DNA from: Thermochromatium tepidum ATCC 43061
Lineage (GTDB): Bacteria > Pseudomonadota > Gammaproteobacteria > Chromatiales > Chromatiaceae
Assembly (NCBI RefSeq): GCF_009664085.1
Contig: NZ_CP039268.1
Coordinates: 2,833,001-2,897,000, forward strand
Length of the DNA: 64,000 bases
Direction: 5' to 3'
Part shown: positions 44,155-56,657 of the stretch, piece by piece
How positions within the stretch are numbered: the stretch's first letter is position 1
How the letters are laid out: every line of letters begins with the position of its first letter
Made by a program: the position numbers and the translations under genes
The notes under the pieces: model-generated
What the model was told of the DNA's origin: nothing
The model's database searches: none
The model's input: only the letters and a program-made list of their open reading frames with translations

Positions 44155-45495
44155 TCAATCCGTGAGGCCGCGCTTGTCGAGCACCCGCTTGGCCTTGCCG
44201 ACGAAGCGCTCGAGGCTGCGTGGCTCGACCAGATCGACATGGGCACGGATGCCGGCGATGGTCTGGATCTCGCGGCTGATGCGCTCGCACAGGGCCTGCA
44301 TCCGGTCCATGCGATCGGAGAAGATCTCGGGATGCATCTCGACCTTGACGTGGATCTCGTCGAGCGTGCCTGGACGGCTGACCTCGATCAGATAGTGTGG
44401 CGTGGTGCCCTCGACGCGCAGCAGGGCCTCCTCGATCTGCGACGGGAAGACGTTGACGCCGCGGATGATGAGCATGTCGTCGGTGCGCCCCTTGACCCGG
44501 CCCATGCGCATCGTCGTGCGCCCACAGGGGCAGGGGTCGCGATAGAGCTGGGCGATGTCGCGGGTACGATAGCGCAGCATCGGCATGGCCTCGCGGGTGA
44601 GTGCGGTGATGACCAGCTCGCCCGGTTCGCCCTCGGGGACCGGTTCCAGGGTCTCGGGGTCGAGACACTCGACCAGGAAGTGGTCCTCCTGGATGTGCAT
44701 CCCGGTGCGCGCCAGACACTCGCCGCTCACGCCCGGTCCGATGATCTCGGACAGGCCATAGTTGTTGAACGCCTGGATGTCGAGCTGCTCCTCGATCTCA
44801 CGGCGCATGTCCTCAGTCCAGGGCTCGCCGCCGAAGTGACCGATGCGGATCGACAGGGTGCGCGGATCCATGCCCAATTCGCGCGCGGCCTCGGCGATGG
44901 TCAGGGCATAGCTCGGTGTGCAGACGAGCACCTCGGGTTCGAGGTCGCGCATGATCTCGATCTGGCGGCGGGTGTTGCCGGCAGCGACCGGGATGACAGC
45001 GGCGCCGACCCGCTCGATCCCAGAGTGCAGACCAAAACCGCCGGTGAAGAGCCCATAGCCGAAGGCGACCTGAACCGTATGCTCGGGTCGCAGCCCGCCG
45101 GCGACCAGAAACCGTGCGCAGAGCTCCGACCAGAGTTGGAGATCGCCAGCGGTATAGCCAACGAAGGTCGGCGTGCCTGTGGTGCCAGAGGAGCCGTGGA
45201 TGCGGACCAGGTCCTTGCGCGGCACCGCGAGCAAGCCGAGCGGATGCTCGCGGCGCATGTCGTCCTTGGTGGTAAAGGGCAGACGCTTCAGGTCGTCGAG
45301 TGAGCGCAGACTCTGGGGACCGATATCGCACTGGTCGAGGCGCTCGCGATAAAAGGGCACACGCCGGGCGCGTTCGACCTGGGCGCGCAGACGCTCGAGT
45401 TGCAGCGCCTCGAGCTCGGCGCGTGGCAGGGTCTCGGCGGCCCGATCCCACATCGGATAGGGCTGATTTGGCGTCGTTGAGCGCACTGATCTCAT
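44155..45495 (-). CDS. paaK: Phenylacetate-CoA ligase, copy 1
   Basis: About 446 residues from the ATG at 45495, which overlaps the ACT-gene stop (ATGA). It activates phenylacetate or another aryl acid to the CoA thioester. AMP-binding motif [36 protein letters not shown], and the C-terminal [14 protein letters not shown] are PaaK signatures. A close paralogue lies two genes upstream. The open frame extends upstream inside the ACT gene but is not coding there. Confidence 0.93.
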   Translation of the reverse strand: MRSVRSTTPNQPYPMWDRAAETLPRAELEALQLERLRAQVERARRVPFYRERLDQCDIGPQSLRSLDDLKRLPFTTKDDMRREHPLGLLAVPRKDLVRIHGSSGTTGTPTFVGYTAGDLQLWSELCARFLVAGGLRPEHTVQVAFGYGLFTGGFGLHSGIERVGAAVIPVAAGNTRRQIEIMRDLEPEVLVCTPSYALTIAEAARELGMDPRTLSIRIGHFGGEPWTEDMRREIEEQLDIQAFNNYGLSEIIGPGVSGECLARTGMHIQEDHFLVECLDPETLEPVPEGEPGELVITALTREAMPMLRYRTRDIAQLYRDPCPCGRTTMRMGRVKGRTDDMLIIRGVNVFPSQIEEALLRVEGTTPHYLIEVSRPGTLDEIHVKVEMHPEIFSDRMDRMQALCERISREIQTIAGIRAHVDLVEPRSLERFVGKAKRVLDKRGLTD

Positions 45496-45929
45496 GGCAC
45501 GGAGGACATCAGCTCCTCGGCATCGACCACATGCTGACCCCTGTCGGTCAGCACCTGGATGGCGCGGTCTGGATCCTCGAAGCGGAAGATCAGGATCGCC
45601 TTGTCGCCGCGTCGCCGTGAAAAGGCATACATGTATTCGATATTGAGATCGGCATCTTCCAGGATCCGCAGCACCTCGGCCAGACCACCCGGACGATCGG
45701 GCACATCGACCGCGACCACCTCGGTCAGGTTCACCACCCAACCGGCCTGTTCCAGGATGCGCTTGGCCTTCTCCCAGTCGCGCACGATCAGACGCAGGAT
45801 GCCGAACTGAGCGGTGTCGGCCAGCGACAGGGTGAGGATGTTGATGCCCGCGGCGGCGATGGCCGACAGCGGGGCCTCCAGCCGCCCGGGGCGGTTTTCC
45901 AGAAAGAGCGAGAGTTGTTGCAGTTTCAT
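45492..45929 (-). CDS. Tandem ACT-domain protein
   Basis: About 145 residues made of two ACT domains: KLQQLSLFLENRPGRL at the start and VAVDVPDRPGGLAEVLRIL from about residue 73. ACT domains bind amino acids; this small double-ACT protein commonly sits next to paaK and indolepyruvate oxidoreductase genes and probably senses an aromatic amino acid. Start chosen at the ATG at 45929; the longer frame is shadow sequence. Confidence 0.9.
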   Translation of the reverse strand: MKLQQLSLFLENRPGRLEAPLSAIAAAGINILTLSLADTAQFGILRLIVRDWEKAKRILEQAGWVVNLTEVVAVDVPDRPGGLAEVLRILEDADLNIEYMYAFSRRRGDKAILIFRFEDPDRAIQVLTDRGQHVVDAEELMSSVP

Positions 45930-45951
45930 GGGCGTGTGCTCGCTTGAGGGA

Positions 45952-47289
45952 TCAACCTTCGTTGCGCCGATCGATGACCCGCTTGGCCTTGCCCTCGCTG
46001 CGCGCCAGGGTGTGTGGTTCGACCAGGCGCAGCTCGACCCGGATGCCGAGGATCTGCTCGATCGACTGGGCCAGGCGGGCGCGGATGTCTTCCAGGCCGC
46101 GGATGCGGTCACTGAAGACCTCGGGTGTGACCTCGACCTCGACTGTCATGCGATCCAGACCCTGTTCCCGGGTGAGGACGATCTGATAGTGCGGCAATGT
46201 CCCCTCGACCGCCATGAGCGCCGCCTCGACCTGGGACGGGAAGACATTGACCCCGCGGATGATGAACATGTCGTCGGAGCGCCGAGCGACGCGCCGCATG
46301 CGGCGGAGGGTGCGTCCGCAGGGACAGGGCTCAGCGATGAGCGCGGTGATATCGCGGGTGCGATAGCGGATCATCGGCATCGCCTTCTTGCTCAGTGTCG
46401 TGATGACCAGCTCGCCCTCCTCGCCCTCGGGCAGCGGTTCGCCGCTGTCTGGGTCGATGATCTCAGGATAGAAGTGGTCCTCGAAGAGGTGCAGTCCGTC
46501 CTGGGCCGCACATTCGGACGCCACGCCGGGGCCGATGATCTCGGATAGGCCATAGATGTCGTAGGCCTTGATGCCGGCGGCGGACTCGATGTGCTGGCGC
46601 ATCCCCTCGGTCCAGGGTTCGGCGCCGAAGATGCCGACCCGCAGCGGCAGTTCGCGCAGCTCGATGCCGAGTTCGTGCGCGCGTTCGATCACATGGGTGA
46701 AATAGCTCGGTGTGCAGCAGAGCGCGGTGACGTTGAAGTCGCGCATGAGCATGATCTGACGATCGGTGTTGCCGCCCGAGATCGGGATCACGGTTGCGCC
46801 CAGCGCCTCGCCGCCATAGTGGGCGCCCAGTCCACCGGTGAAGAGCCCATAGCCGAAGGCGTTCTGGAGGATGTCGCCGCGATGCAGCCCGCAGGCAGCG
46901 AAGGTGCGCATCATGACCTCGGACCAGACCTCGACGTCTTCGCGCGTGTAGGCGACCACGATCGGCTTGCCGGTGGTGCCGGAGGAGGCATGGAGTCGCA
47001 CCACGTCGCTCATGGGGCTGGCGAACAGCCCGAAGGGATAGGTGTCGCGCAGATCGGTCTTGACCGTGAAGGGCAGGCGCTGGATATCCTGGAGCGACCG
47101 GATCGACTCTGGCGTCAGTCCGCGTGCCTCCATCCGCTCACGAAAGAGCTGGACCTTGGCATAGGCACGGGCGACCACGGCGCGCAACCGACGGAGCTGG
47201 ATCTCTCGGAGCGCGGTCTGAGGCAAGAAGTCAGGGGCGCTTGCGGGATGGAAGCCGCCCTCGGCGTCGTTCCAAAGCTCTTTCAGCAT
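45952..47289 (-). CDS. paaK: Phenylacetate-CoA ligase, copy 2
   Basis: About 445 residues from the ATG at 47289. Same architecture as copy 1 ([52 protein letters not shown]) but clearly diverged, so an old duplication. The two ligases may prefer different arylacetates, for example phenylacetate versus indole- or hydroxyphenylacetate. Between iorB and the ACT gene. Confidence 0.93.
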   Translation of the reverse strand: MLKELWNDAEGGFHPASAPDFLPQTALREIQLRRLRAVVARAYAKVQLFRERMEARGLTPESIRSLQDIQRLPFTVKTDLRDTYPFGLFASPMSDVVRLHASSGTTGKPIVVAYTREDVEVWSEVMMRTFAACGLHRGDILQNAFGYGLFTGGLGAHYGGEALGATVIPISGGNTDRQIMLMRDFNVTALCCTPSYFTHVIERAHELGIELRELPLRVGIFGAEPWTEGMRQHIESAAGIKAYDIYGLSEIIGPGVASECAAQDGLHLFEDHFYPEIIDPDSGEPLPEGEEGELVITTLSKKAMPMIRYRTRDITALIAEPCPCGRTLRRMRRVARRSDDMFIIRGVNVFPSQVEAALMAVEGTLPHYQIVLTREQGLDRMTVEVEVTPEVFSDRIRGLEDIRARLAQSIEQILGIRVELRLVEPHTLARSEGKAKRVIDRRNEG

Positions 47290-47376
47290 CAGGGCCTCGT
47301 TAAAGCGTTGTTTGTTCGGTTGGAGAAGGGGCAGGCGCAGGATGGGCCGCGCGAACGCGATACCCATCCTGACTCT

Positions 47377-47865
47377 TTAAGCTCGAGCCGTGCGCGCTGC
47401 CGCGCGTCCGATCTCGAACGCCTGCTCGTTGAGCAGGTGCAGCTTCTCGGCCAGATTGGCGTGGATGGCGGCGATCCAGTGCGCCTCGGCGATGTCATCG
47501 AGCACGGTCGAGGCCGCGCCGAGCAGGGCGACGTTGAGGCTTTTCTTGTTCTTGAGCGCCTCGGGGGCGAGCAGGTTGGGTGTGATCAGCACACCCTCGG
47601 CCCGCAGCGTCGGACGGTTGATCTCGACCTGGGTCTCTTCCAGCACCACCAGCACATCGGCCTCGCCTGGCGGGACCATGGGACTCAGGATCCCCTTGCC
47701 ATAACGCACATCACTGCTCACCGAGCCGCCGCGCTGGCTCATGCCGTGCAGCTCGCTCTTTTTGACCTCGAAGCCGGCGCGAAAGGCCGCCTCGGCCAGG
47801 ATATCGGAGGCCTTGACCACGCCCTGACCACCGAGTCCGGCGATGACGATGTTCTTGACGTTCAT
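47377..47865 (-). CDS. iorB: Indolepyruvate oxidoreductase, beta subunit
   Basis: About 162 residues from the ATG at 47865. This is the gamma-type domain of 2-oxoacid:ferredoxin oxidoreductases: IVIAGLGGQGVVKASDIL at the start and SELHGMSQRGGSVSSDVRYG. With IorA it decarboxylates arylpyruvates (from Trp, Phe, Tyr) to aryl-acetyl-CoA, reducing ferredoxin, or runs in reverse for assimilation. It is separated from iorA by the structured element at 47882-48120. Confidence 0.93.
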   Translation of the reverse strand: MNVKNIVIAGLGGQGVVKASDILAEAAFRAGFEVKKSELHGMSQRGGSVSSDVRYGKGILSPMVPPGEADVLVVLEETQVEINRPTLRAEGVLITPNLLAPEALKNKKSLNVALLGAASTVLDDIAEAHWIAAIHANLAEKLHLLNEQAFEIGRAAARTARA

Positions 47866-47881
47866 AGACCCTCCGCAAGGA

Positions 47882-48120
47882 AACCCGCGACTTGAGTCGC
47901 GGGAGGAATGGCGGGTGCGCGAAGCGCACCATGTGGTGTATAATACAGTGTGGTCTCCGGGCGCACGCCGACTGTAACGCCAGTCGAAACCTGGCCCGGA
48001 TTGGCAGCGGAGCCCCGCTGCCAAGGGCGGCTGTAAACACGCCCAATGTTGGGGATGTGGTCAACCATGTTTGCTGCGTCTCACAATAAAGCCTTCGACT
48101 TCAGTCGAGGGTTGTTTACG
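47882..48120. mobile_element. ORF-less IS200/IS605-type relic with guide-RNA-like structure
   Basis: A 240-bp gene-free insert between iorA and iorB. Outer hairpins: CCCGCGACT/AGTCGCGGG (47884-47903) and CCTTCGACT/AGTCGAGGG (48092-48111, one wobble), the subterminal palindrome style of IS200/IS605 elements. Inside: 7-bp hairpin (47914-47930); 7-bp helix (47956-47962 with 47994-48000) enclosing a 6-bp hairpin (47969-47986); perfect 10-bp hairpin (48001-48024); 5-bp helix (48025-48044). TATAAT occurs at 47939. The organisation recalls the omega RNA of TnpB or IscB (HEARO) with the protein gene deleted. Family and strand of the RNA cannot be decided by eye. Confidence 0.6.
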
Positions 48121-48133
48121 TGTTCTCGATTCC

Positions 48134-49759
48134 TCAGTCGACCAGATCCGCCGCGCAGGTGGCGCGCCGTTCGGCGTTGGCCTTCTCGTAGAGCCGGATC
48201 CTGGGTGCCGCGAGCACACAGGGCTGACGGGTGATGATCAGCGAGGTCTCGTTTCGCGCCAGCAGGTCCCGGATGAGATCGCGCAGCGCGTCGTCCTTGA
48301 GCGAGTTGGTGTCCATGACATGGACGTTCTGCACCCCCATGGCGCGTGCTGTCTCCTCGAAGCTGAGCCGATGGGTCGCCGAGTGGTCGAGCAGACGCCC
48401 GGTGCCCGGATGCTCCTGCTGGCCAGTCATGGCCGTGGTGCCGTTGTCGAGGATGAGGACCAGATGCCCGGTCGGCGGCGGGTTATAGACCATCTCGGTG
48501 AGGCCGGTGAGACCCGAATGCACGAAGGTCGAGTCGCCGATGACGCTGACCACCCGCCGCGCCTGGTCCTCGGGCAGCACATGACGCAGACCCAACCCAA
48601 CCCCAATGCTCGCCCCCATGCAGACACAGGTATCCATGGCCGAGAAGGGCGGCAGCACGCCGAGGGTGTAGCAACCGATGTCGCCGGCGACGATGCAGTC
48701 GAGGTCGCGCAGGGCCTCGAAGACGCCGCGATGCGAGCAGCCGGGGCAGAGTTCGGGTGGCCTGCCCTGGGGCGGCATGGCCTCGGGACGGGTGTCTTGG
48801 GCGAGGATGCGCCGCACGCGTTCGACATTGAGCTCGCCGAAGCGATACATCTCGGGCTTGCCCTCGGCCGGGATCCCGGCGGCACGCAAGGACTCGACCA
48901 ATACCGGGTCGCCCTCCTCGATCACGACCAGCCGCTCGACCCGTTCGGCAAAGGCGCGGAGGCGCTCGATCGGTAGCGGGTAGGTCAGGCCGAAGCTCAG
49001 ATGCATGGCCGCAGGCGCGGCCTCACGCGCATGCATGGCGCTGATCCCAGTGGCGATGATGCCGAGCCGGGGATCGCCCTCGTGGATCTCGATGGGTCCT
49101 TCGGACTCGTTCCAGGCCGCGATCTCGGCGAGCTTTTGGCGCAGACGCCGATGCGCCGGTCTGGCATAGGCCGGGATCATGACCCGTGCCGGTAGGTCGC
49201 GCGCGAAGTGCGGCTCGGGCCGGGTCTGGAGTGCCGGACGCGGATTCACCTGGGTCTTGGAATGACAGACGCGCGTGGTCAGGCGCAGGATGACCGGGAT
49301 CTGCCAGCGTTCCGAGAGCTCGAACGCCAGCCAGGTGAAGTCATAGGCCTGTTGCGAGTCATAGGGTTCGAGCATTGGGACGCCGGCGGCACGCGCATAG
49401 TGACGGTTATCCTGTTCGTTCTGGCTCGAGGCCATGCCGGGGTCGTCGGCCGAGACGACCACCAAGCCCCCCTCGACATCGGTATAGGCGGCGGTGAACA
49501 AGGGGTCAGCCGCCACGTTCAGCCCGACGTGCTTCATGGTCACCAGGGTCCGCGCCCCGGCAAAGGCGCTGCCGAGTCCGACCTCGAGCGCGACCTTCTC
49601 GTTCGGCGACCATTGGGCGCGCCCGCCGATCCGGTCGAAGGTCTCGAGGATCTCGGTGGACGGTGTGCCTGGGTATCCCGTGCCTAGCCGGACCCCGGCG
49701 TGCAGCGCCGCCAGCGCAACGGCCTCGTCGCCACTCAATAGAAGTCGCTTGACAGTCAT
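48134..49759 (-). CDS. iorA: Indolepyruvate oxidoreductase, alpha subunit (no C-terminal ferredoxin domain)
   Basis: About 541 residues from the ATG at 49759. N-terminal pyrimidine domain (LLLSGDEAVALAALHAGV, GYPGTPSTEI) and C-terminal TPP-binding domain (LCPGCSHRGVF, GDIGCYTLG, GDSTFVHSGLTGL). The family usually ends in a ferredoxin-like domain with two CxxCxxC motifs; here the protein stops at ATCAADLVD, 14 bases before the mobile-element relic. Either the domain was lost or this is a short subtype. First gene of the leftward unit. Confidence 0.92.
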   Translation of the reverse strand: MTVKRLLLSGDEAVALAALHAGVRLGTGYPGTPSTEILETFDRIGGRAQWSPNEKVALEVGLGSAFAGARTLVTMKHVGLNVAADPLFTAAYTDVEGGLVVVSADDPGMASSQNEQDNRHYARAAGVPMLEPYDSQQAYDFTWLAFELSERWQIPVILRLTTRVCHSKTQVNPRPALQTRPEPHFARDLPARVMIPAYARPAHRRLRQKLAEIAAWNESEGPIEIHEGDPRLGIIATGISAMHAREAAPAAMHLSFGLTYPLPIERLRAFAERVERLVVIEEGDPVLVESLRAAGIPAEGKPEMYRFGELNVERVRRILAQDTRPEAMPPQGRPPELCPGCSHRGVFEALRDLDCIVAGDIGCYTLGVLPPFSAMDTCVCMGASIGVGLGLRHVLPEDQARRVVSVIGDSTFVHSGLTGLTEMVYNPPPTGHLVLILDNGTTAMTGQQEHPGTGRLLDHSATHRLSFEETARAMGVQNVHVMDTNSLKDDALRDLIRDLLARNETSLIITRQPCVLAAPRIRLYEKANAERRATCAADLVD

Positions 49760-49937
49760 TGTGTAAGGTCGCTCTCGTTCTTGGGGTAGGACGTCCGCAT
49801 TATCCGCTGCGTCGCTTGACGACAGCAACCCGGAGCGATCTTGACACCTGTAAGTCGCTGAACGGTAGGGGTGACAATAGGCCTGACGATGGCCAGACCG
49901 CCTGTCACACCTGCCTTAAATCTTGGAACAGCCTCTC
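49760..49937. other. Divergent promoter region, iorA / GGDEF-EAL gene
   Basis: 178 bases between divergent starts. A consensus -35 box TTGACA is present at about 49839 on the + strand, but no good -10 lies at the right distance. Nothing else certain. Confidence 0.35.
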
Positions 49938-52439
49938 ATGAGCCAAACACCCCTTGCCACCGAGATGCTCGAGCAGCTCGTGGTCCCGACCTTTGTACTG
50001 GATGCCTCGGGTCGCGTCATCGTCTGGAACCGCGCTTGTGAAGAGCTGACGGGCATGCCTGCCGATCGGGTCATGGGCAGCCGGGACCACTGGCAGGCCT
50101 TCTATCCCGAATGCCGACCCTGTCTGGCCGATCTGGTGTTGCAGGAGCGTCTGGACGAGATCCCCCAGTTTTATCCCGATTTTGACCAGATGGTGTGTAC
50201 TGGCCAGGTGGCCCACGCCGAGAACTGGTGCCAGATGCCCTTGCTGAACACCGAACGCTATCTCGCCATCGATGCCGGCCCGGTGCGCGACGCCGCGGGT
50301 CGGATCATCGCCGTGGTCGAGACCCTGCGCGATCGCACCTCGCATAAACTGGCCGAGATCCGGCTGCGCCAGATGGCCAGCGTCTTCGAGCACTCCCAGG
50401 AAGGGATCCTGATCACCGACCCCAAGACCCGGATCCTGGATGTCAATGCGTCCTTCGTCAGGGTCACAGGCTACAGCCGCGAGGAGGTGCTGGGCCGGAC
50501 ACCAGCCCTGCTCAAGTCCGGTGTGCAGGACGCCGACTTCTATCGCAGACTGTGGCGCGATCTAAACGAAACCGGGCGCTGGCACGGTGAGATCTGGAAT
50601 CGCAAGAAATCGGGCGAGCTCTATCCCGAGATCCTGCATATCAATGCGGTGTGCGATCCATCCGGTCAGGTGACCCATTACATCGGTATGTTCATCGACA
50701 TCACCGACCTCAAGAACACGCAGCAGCGGCTCGAACACCTGGCCCACTACGACCTGCTCACCGGCCTGCCCAATCGCCTGCTGTTGGTCAATCGCCTGCG
50801 TCAGGCGTGGGACCATGCCCAGCAGTATGAACGCCTGATCGCCGTCTGTTTCCTGGATCTCGACAATTTCAAGCTGGTCAACGATCACCACGGACACGAG
50901 ATCGGCGATCGTCTATTGATCGAGATCGGTCGGCGTTTGCTCGACACCTTGCGTTCCAAGGATACGGTGTCGCGACTGGGCGGGGACGAGTTCGTGATCC
51001 TGCTCAACGACCTGCGCAACCAGGAAGAATTGGACACTGTCCTGGTGCGGTTGCTCGACCGTGTGGCGCATCCGGTGTGCATCGACGACCTTCAGATCGC
51101 GATCACCGTCAGCATCGGCGTCACCCTCTATCCGCTCGATGACCATGATCCCGACACCCTGCTGCGTCATGCCGATCAGGCGATGTATCAGGCCAAGCAG
51201 ATGGGGCGCAACCGCTATCAGCTCTTCGATCCCAAAGCGGCCAAGGCGATGCAGTCGCGCCATCGCGAGCTGGAACGCCTCCGCCAGGCCCTCCAGCACG
51301 GTGAGTTCCGACTCTATTACCAACCCAAGGTCAATATGCGCCTTGGCCAGGTGATCGGCATGGAGGCCTTGATCCGCTGGCAACACCCCGAGCGTGGACT
51401 GATACCGCCCCTCCAGTTCTTGCCGCTGATCGAAGATTCGCCGCTGACCATCGACCTCGGCGAATGGGTGTTGCACGAGGCGCTGGAGCAGATCCAGCAA
51501 TGGTGCGCCTCAGGGCGACCCCTGGTCATCAGCGTCAATATCGCGGCCCATCATTTCCAGCAGCCCGACTTCGTGCCGCGCCTACAGTCGATCCTGGCCG
51601 AACACCCCAAGGCACCGCCGCGCCTGCTGGAGCTCGAGATCCTCGAAAGCGCGGCCCTGGAGGATATCCGGAGTATGCGCGGCATCATGACCGCCTGTCA
51701 GGCCATGGGTGTGCGCTTTGCGCTCGACGACTTCGGCACCGGTTACTCATCCCTCAGTTATCTCAAGCAGCTTCCAGCCGAGACCCTCAAGATCGATCAG
51801 TCATTCGTGCGCGATATGCTGGAAGACCCCGAGGACCTGGCCATCATCGAGGGGGTGATCGGCCTGGCTCGGGTGTTCAGAAAGGAGGTGATCGCCGAGG
51901 GGGTGGAGACCCCGGAACAGGGGTTGCTACTGATGCGTTTCGGCTGTGATCGGGCCCAGGGCTATGGGATCGGACGGCCCATGCCTGCCGAGCAGGTCTC
52001 GGACTGGATGGACGGGTTTGCAGAAAACTGGCAATGGAATCTCTGGATGGACCCCCAGTTGAGGTCCCTGGACATCCCGCTGCTGCTGATCCAATACGAT
52101 CACATCAAATGGATCAGACACATCGTCCAGGCCGTGGAGTCCGGCGAACGTCTGCCGCCGGCAGAGGCTCCAACCGCCAGCGTCGTCCTTCGCTTCGATA
52201 CCTGGTACAGCGGCGAGGGGCGCACCCAGTACGGACAGCTTCCGGCCTATACTGAGCTTGGCGGCCTCCATCACGAGATCCTCCGGCTTGGACGTCTGAT
52301 CATCGAACGGCACGGCAGGGGCGAAACAGCGGGGCTGAGCGCTGAATGCGACGCGCTCATCGCGCTCAAAAAGCGGCTGCTGCATCAGCTCAAGCTGCTC
52401 CATCAGAGGCGAGCCGACCCGGCGGCGAGAGCGACCTGA
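49938..52439 (+). CDS. PAS-PAS-GGDEF-EAL protein with C-terminal CZB-like domain
   Basis: About 833 residues from the ATG at 49938 (a TTG 15 bases earlier opens the frame). Two PAS domains; the first has CRPC and other Cys residues (about 50-100). GGDEF at about 348-352 is intact, with an RSKD inhibitory I-site 5 residues before it. The EAL domain is intact (EALIRW near 476, DDFGTGYSSL, EGVETPEQ). The last 80 residues resemble a chemoreceptor zinc-binding (CZB) domain (HIKWIRHI, RFDTWYSGEGRTQYG), but the zinc Cys position is Leu. It should make and/or degrade c-di-GMP under redox or ligand control. Confidence 0.93.
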   Translation: MSQTPLATEMLEQLVVPTFVLDASGRVIVWNRACEELTGMPADRVMGSRDHWQAFYPECRPCLADLVLQERLDEIPQFYPDFDQMVCTGQVAHAENWCQMPLLNTERYLAIDAGPVRDAAGRIIAVVETLRDRTSHKLAEIRLRQMASVFEHSQEGILITDPKTRILDVNASFVRVTGYSREEVLGRTPALLKSGVQDADFYRRLWRDLNETGRWHGEIWNRKKSGELYPEILHINAVCDPSGQVTHYIGMFIDITDLKNTQQRLEHLAHYDLLTGLPNRLLLVNRLRQAWDHAQQYERLIAVCFLDLDNFKLVNDHHGHEIGDRLLIEIGRRLLDTLRSKDTVSRLGGDEFVILLNDLRNQEELDTVLVRLLDRVAHPVCIDDLQIAITVSIGVTLYPLDDHDPDTLLRHADQAMYQAKQMGRNRYQLFDPKAAKAMQSRHRELERLRQALQHGEFRLYYQPKVNMRLGQVIGMEALIRWQHPERGLIPPLQFLPLIEDSPLTIDLGEWVLHEALEQIQQWCASGRPLVISVNIAAHHFQQPDFVPRLQSILAEHPKAPPRLLELEILESAALEDIRSMRGIMTACQAMGVRFALDDFGTGYSSLSYLKQLPAETLKIDQSFVRDMLEDPEDLAIIEGVIGLARVFRKEVIAEGVETPEQGLLLMRFGCDRAQGYGIGRPMPAEQVSDWMDGFAENWQWNLWMDPQLRSLDIPLLLIQYDHIKWIRHIVQAVESGERLPPAEAPTASVVLRFDTWYSGEGRTQYGQLPAYTELGGLHHEILRLGRLIIERHGRGETAGLSAECDALIALKKRLLHQLKLLHQRRADPAARAT

Positions 52440-52642
52440 GGCCAACGTGACACAGTCCCGTCATATCCGTGCCGATCCAGGGCGCTGCGGCGGGCATCGT
52501 AATTTGCCGGTTATCTCGACTCGAGCCTGAGGCTGGACATCAGTGTGCGGTAGACTATCTCGGCGCCTTATTGCGCTCAGGGGCGTTGCCGTTCTAGATG
52601 CGGTTCGATGCCGGTGACAGACACAATCGATAGGGGCTCGCC

Positions 52643-56599
<3,957 letters not shown>

Positions 56600-56657
56600 T
56601 GTCACCGTTCATCCTGATCCACGGTCGAATCCACATACATTCTTAGGAATTGGCGAT

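Noticed and set aside
47866-48133. CRISPR array or attenuator for the iorA-iorB gap
   Set aside because: There are no regularly spaced identical repeats, and the hairpins differ in sequence and have no leader peptide; an IS200/IS605-type relic explains the paired terminal palindromes better.
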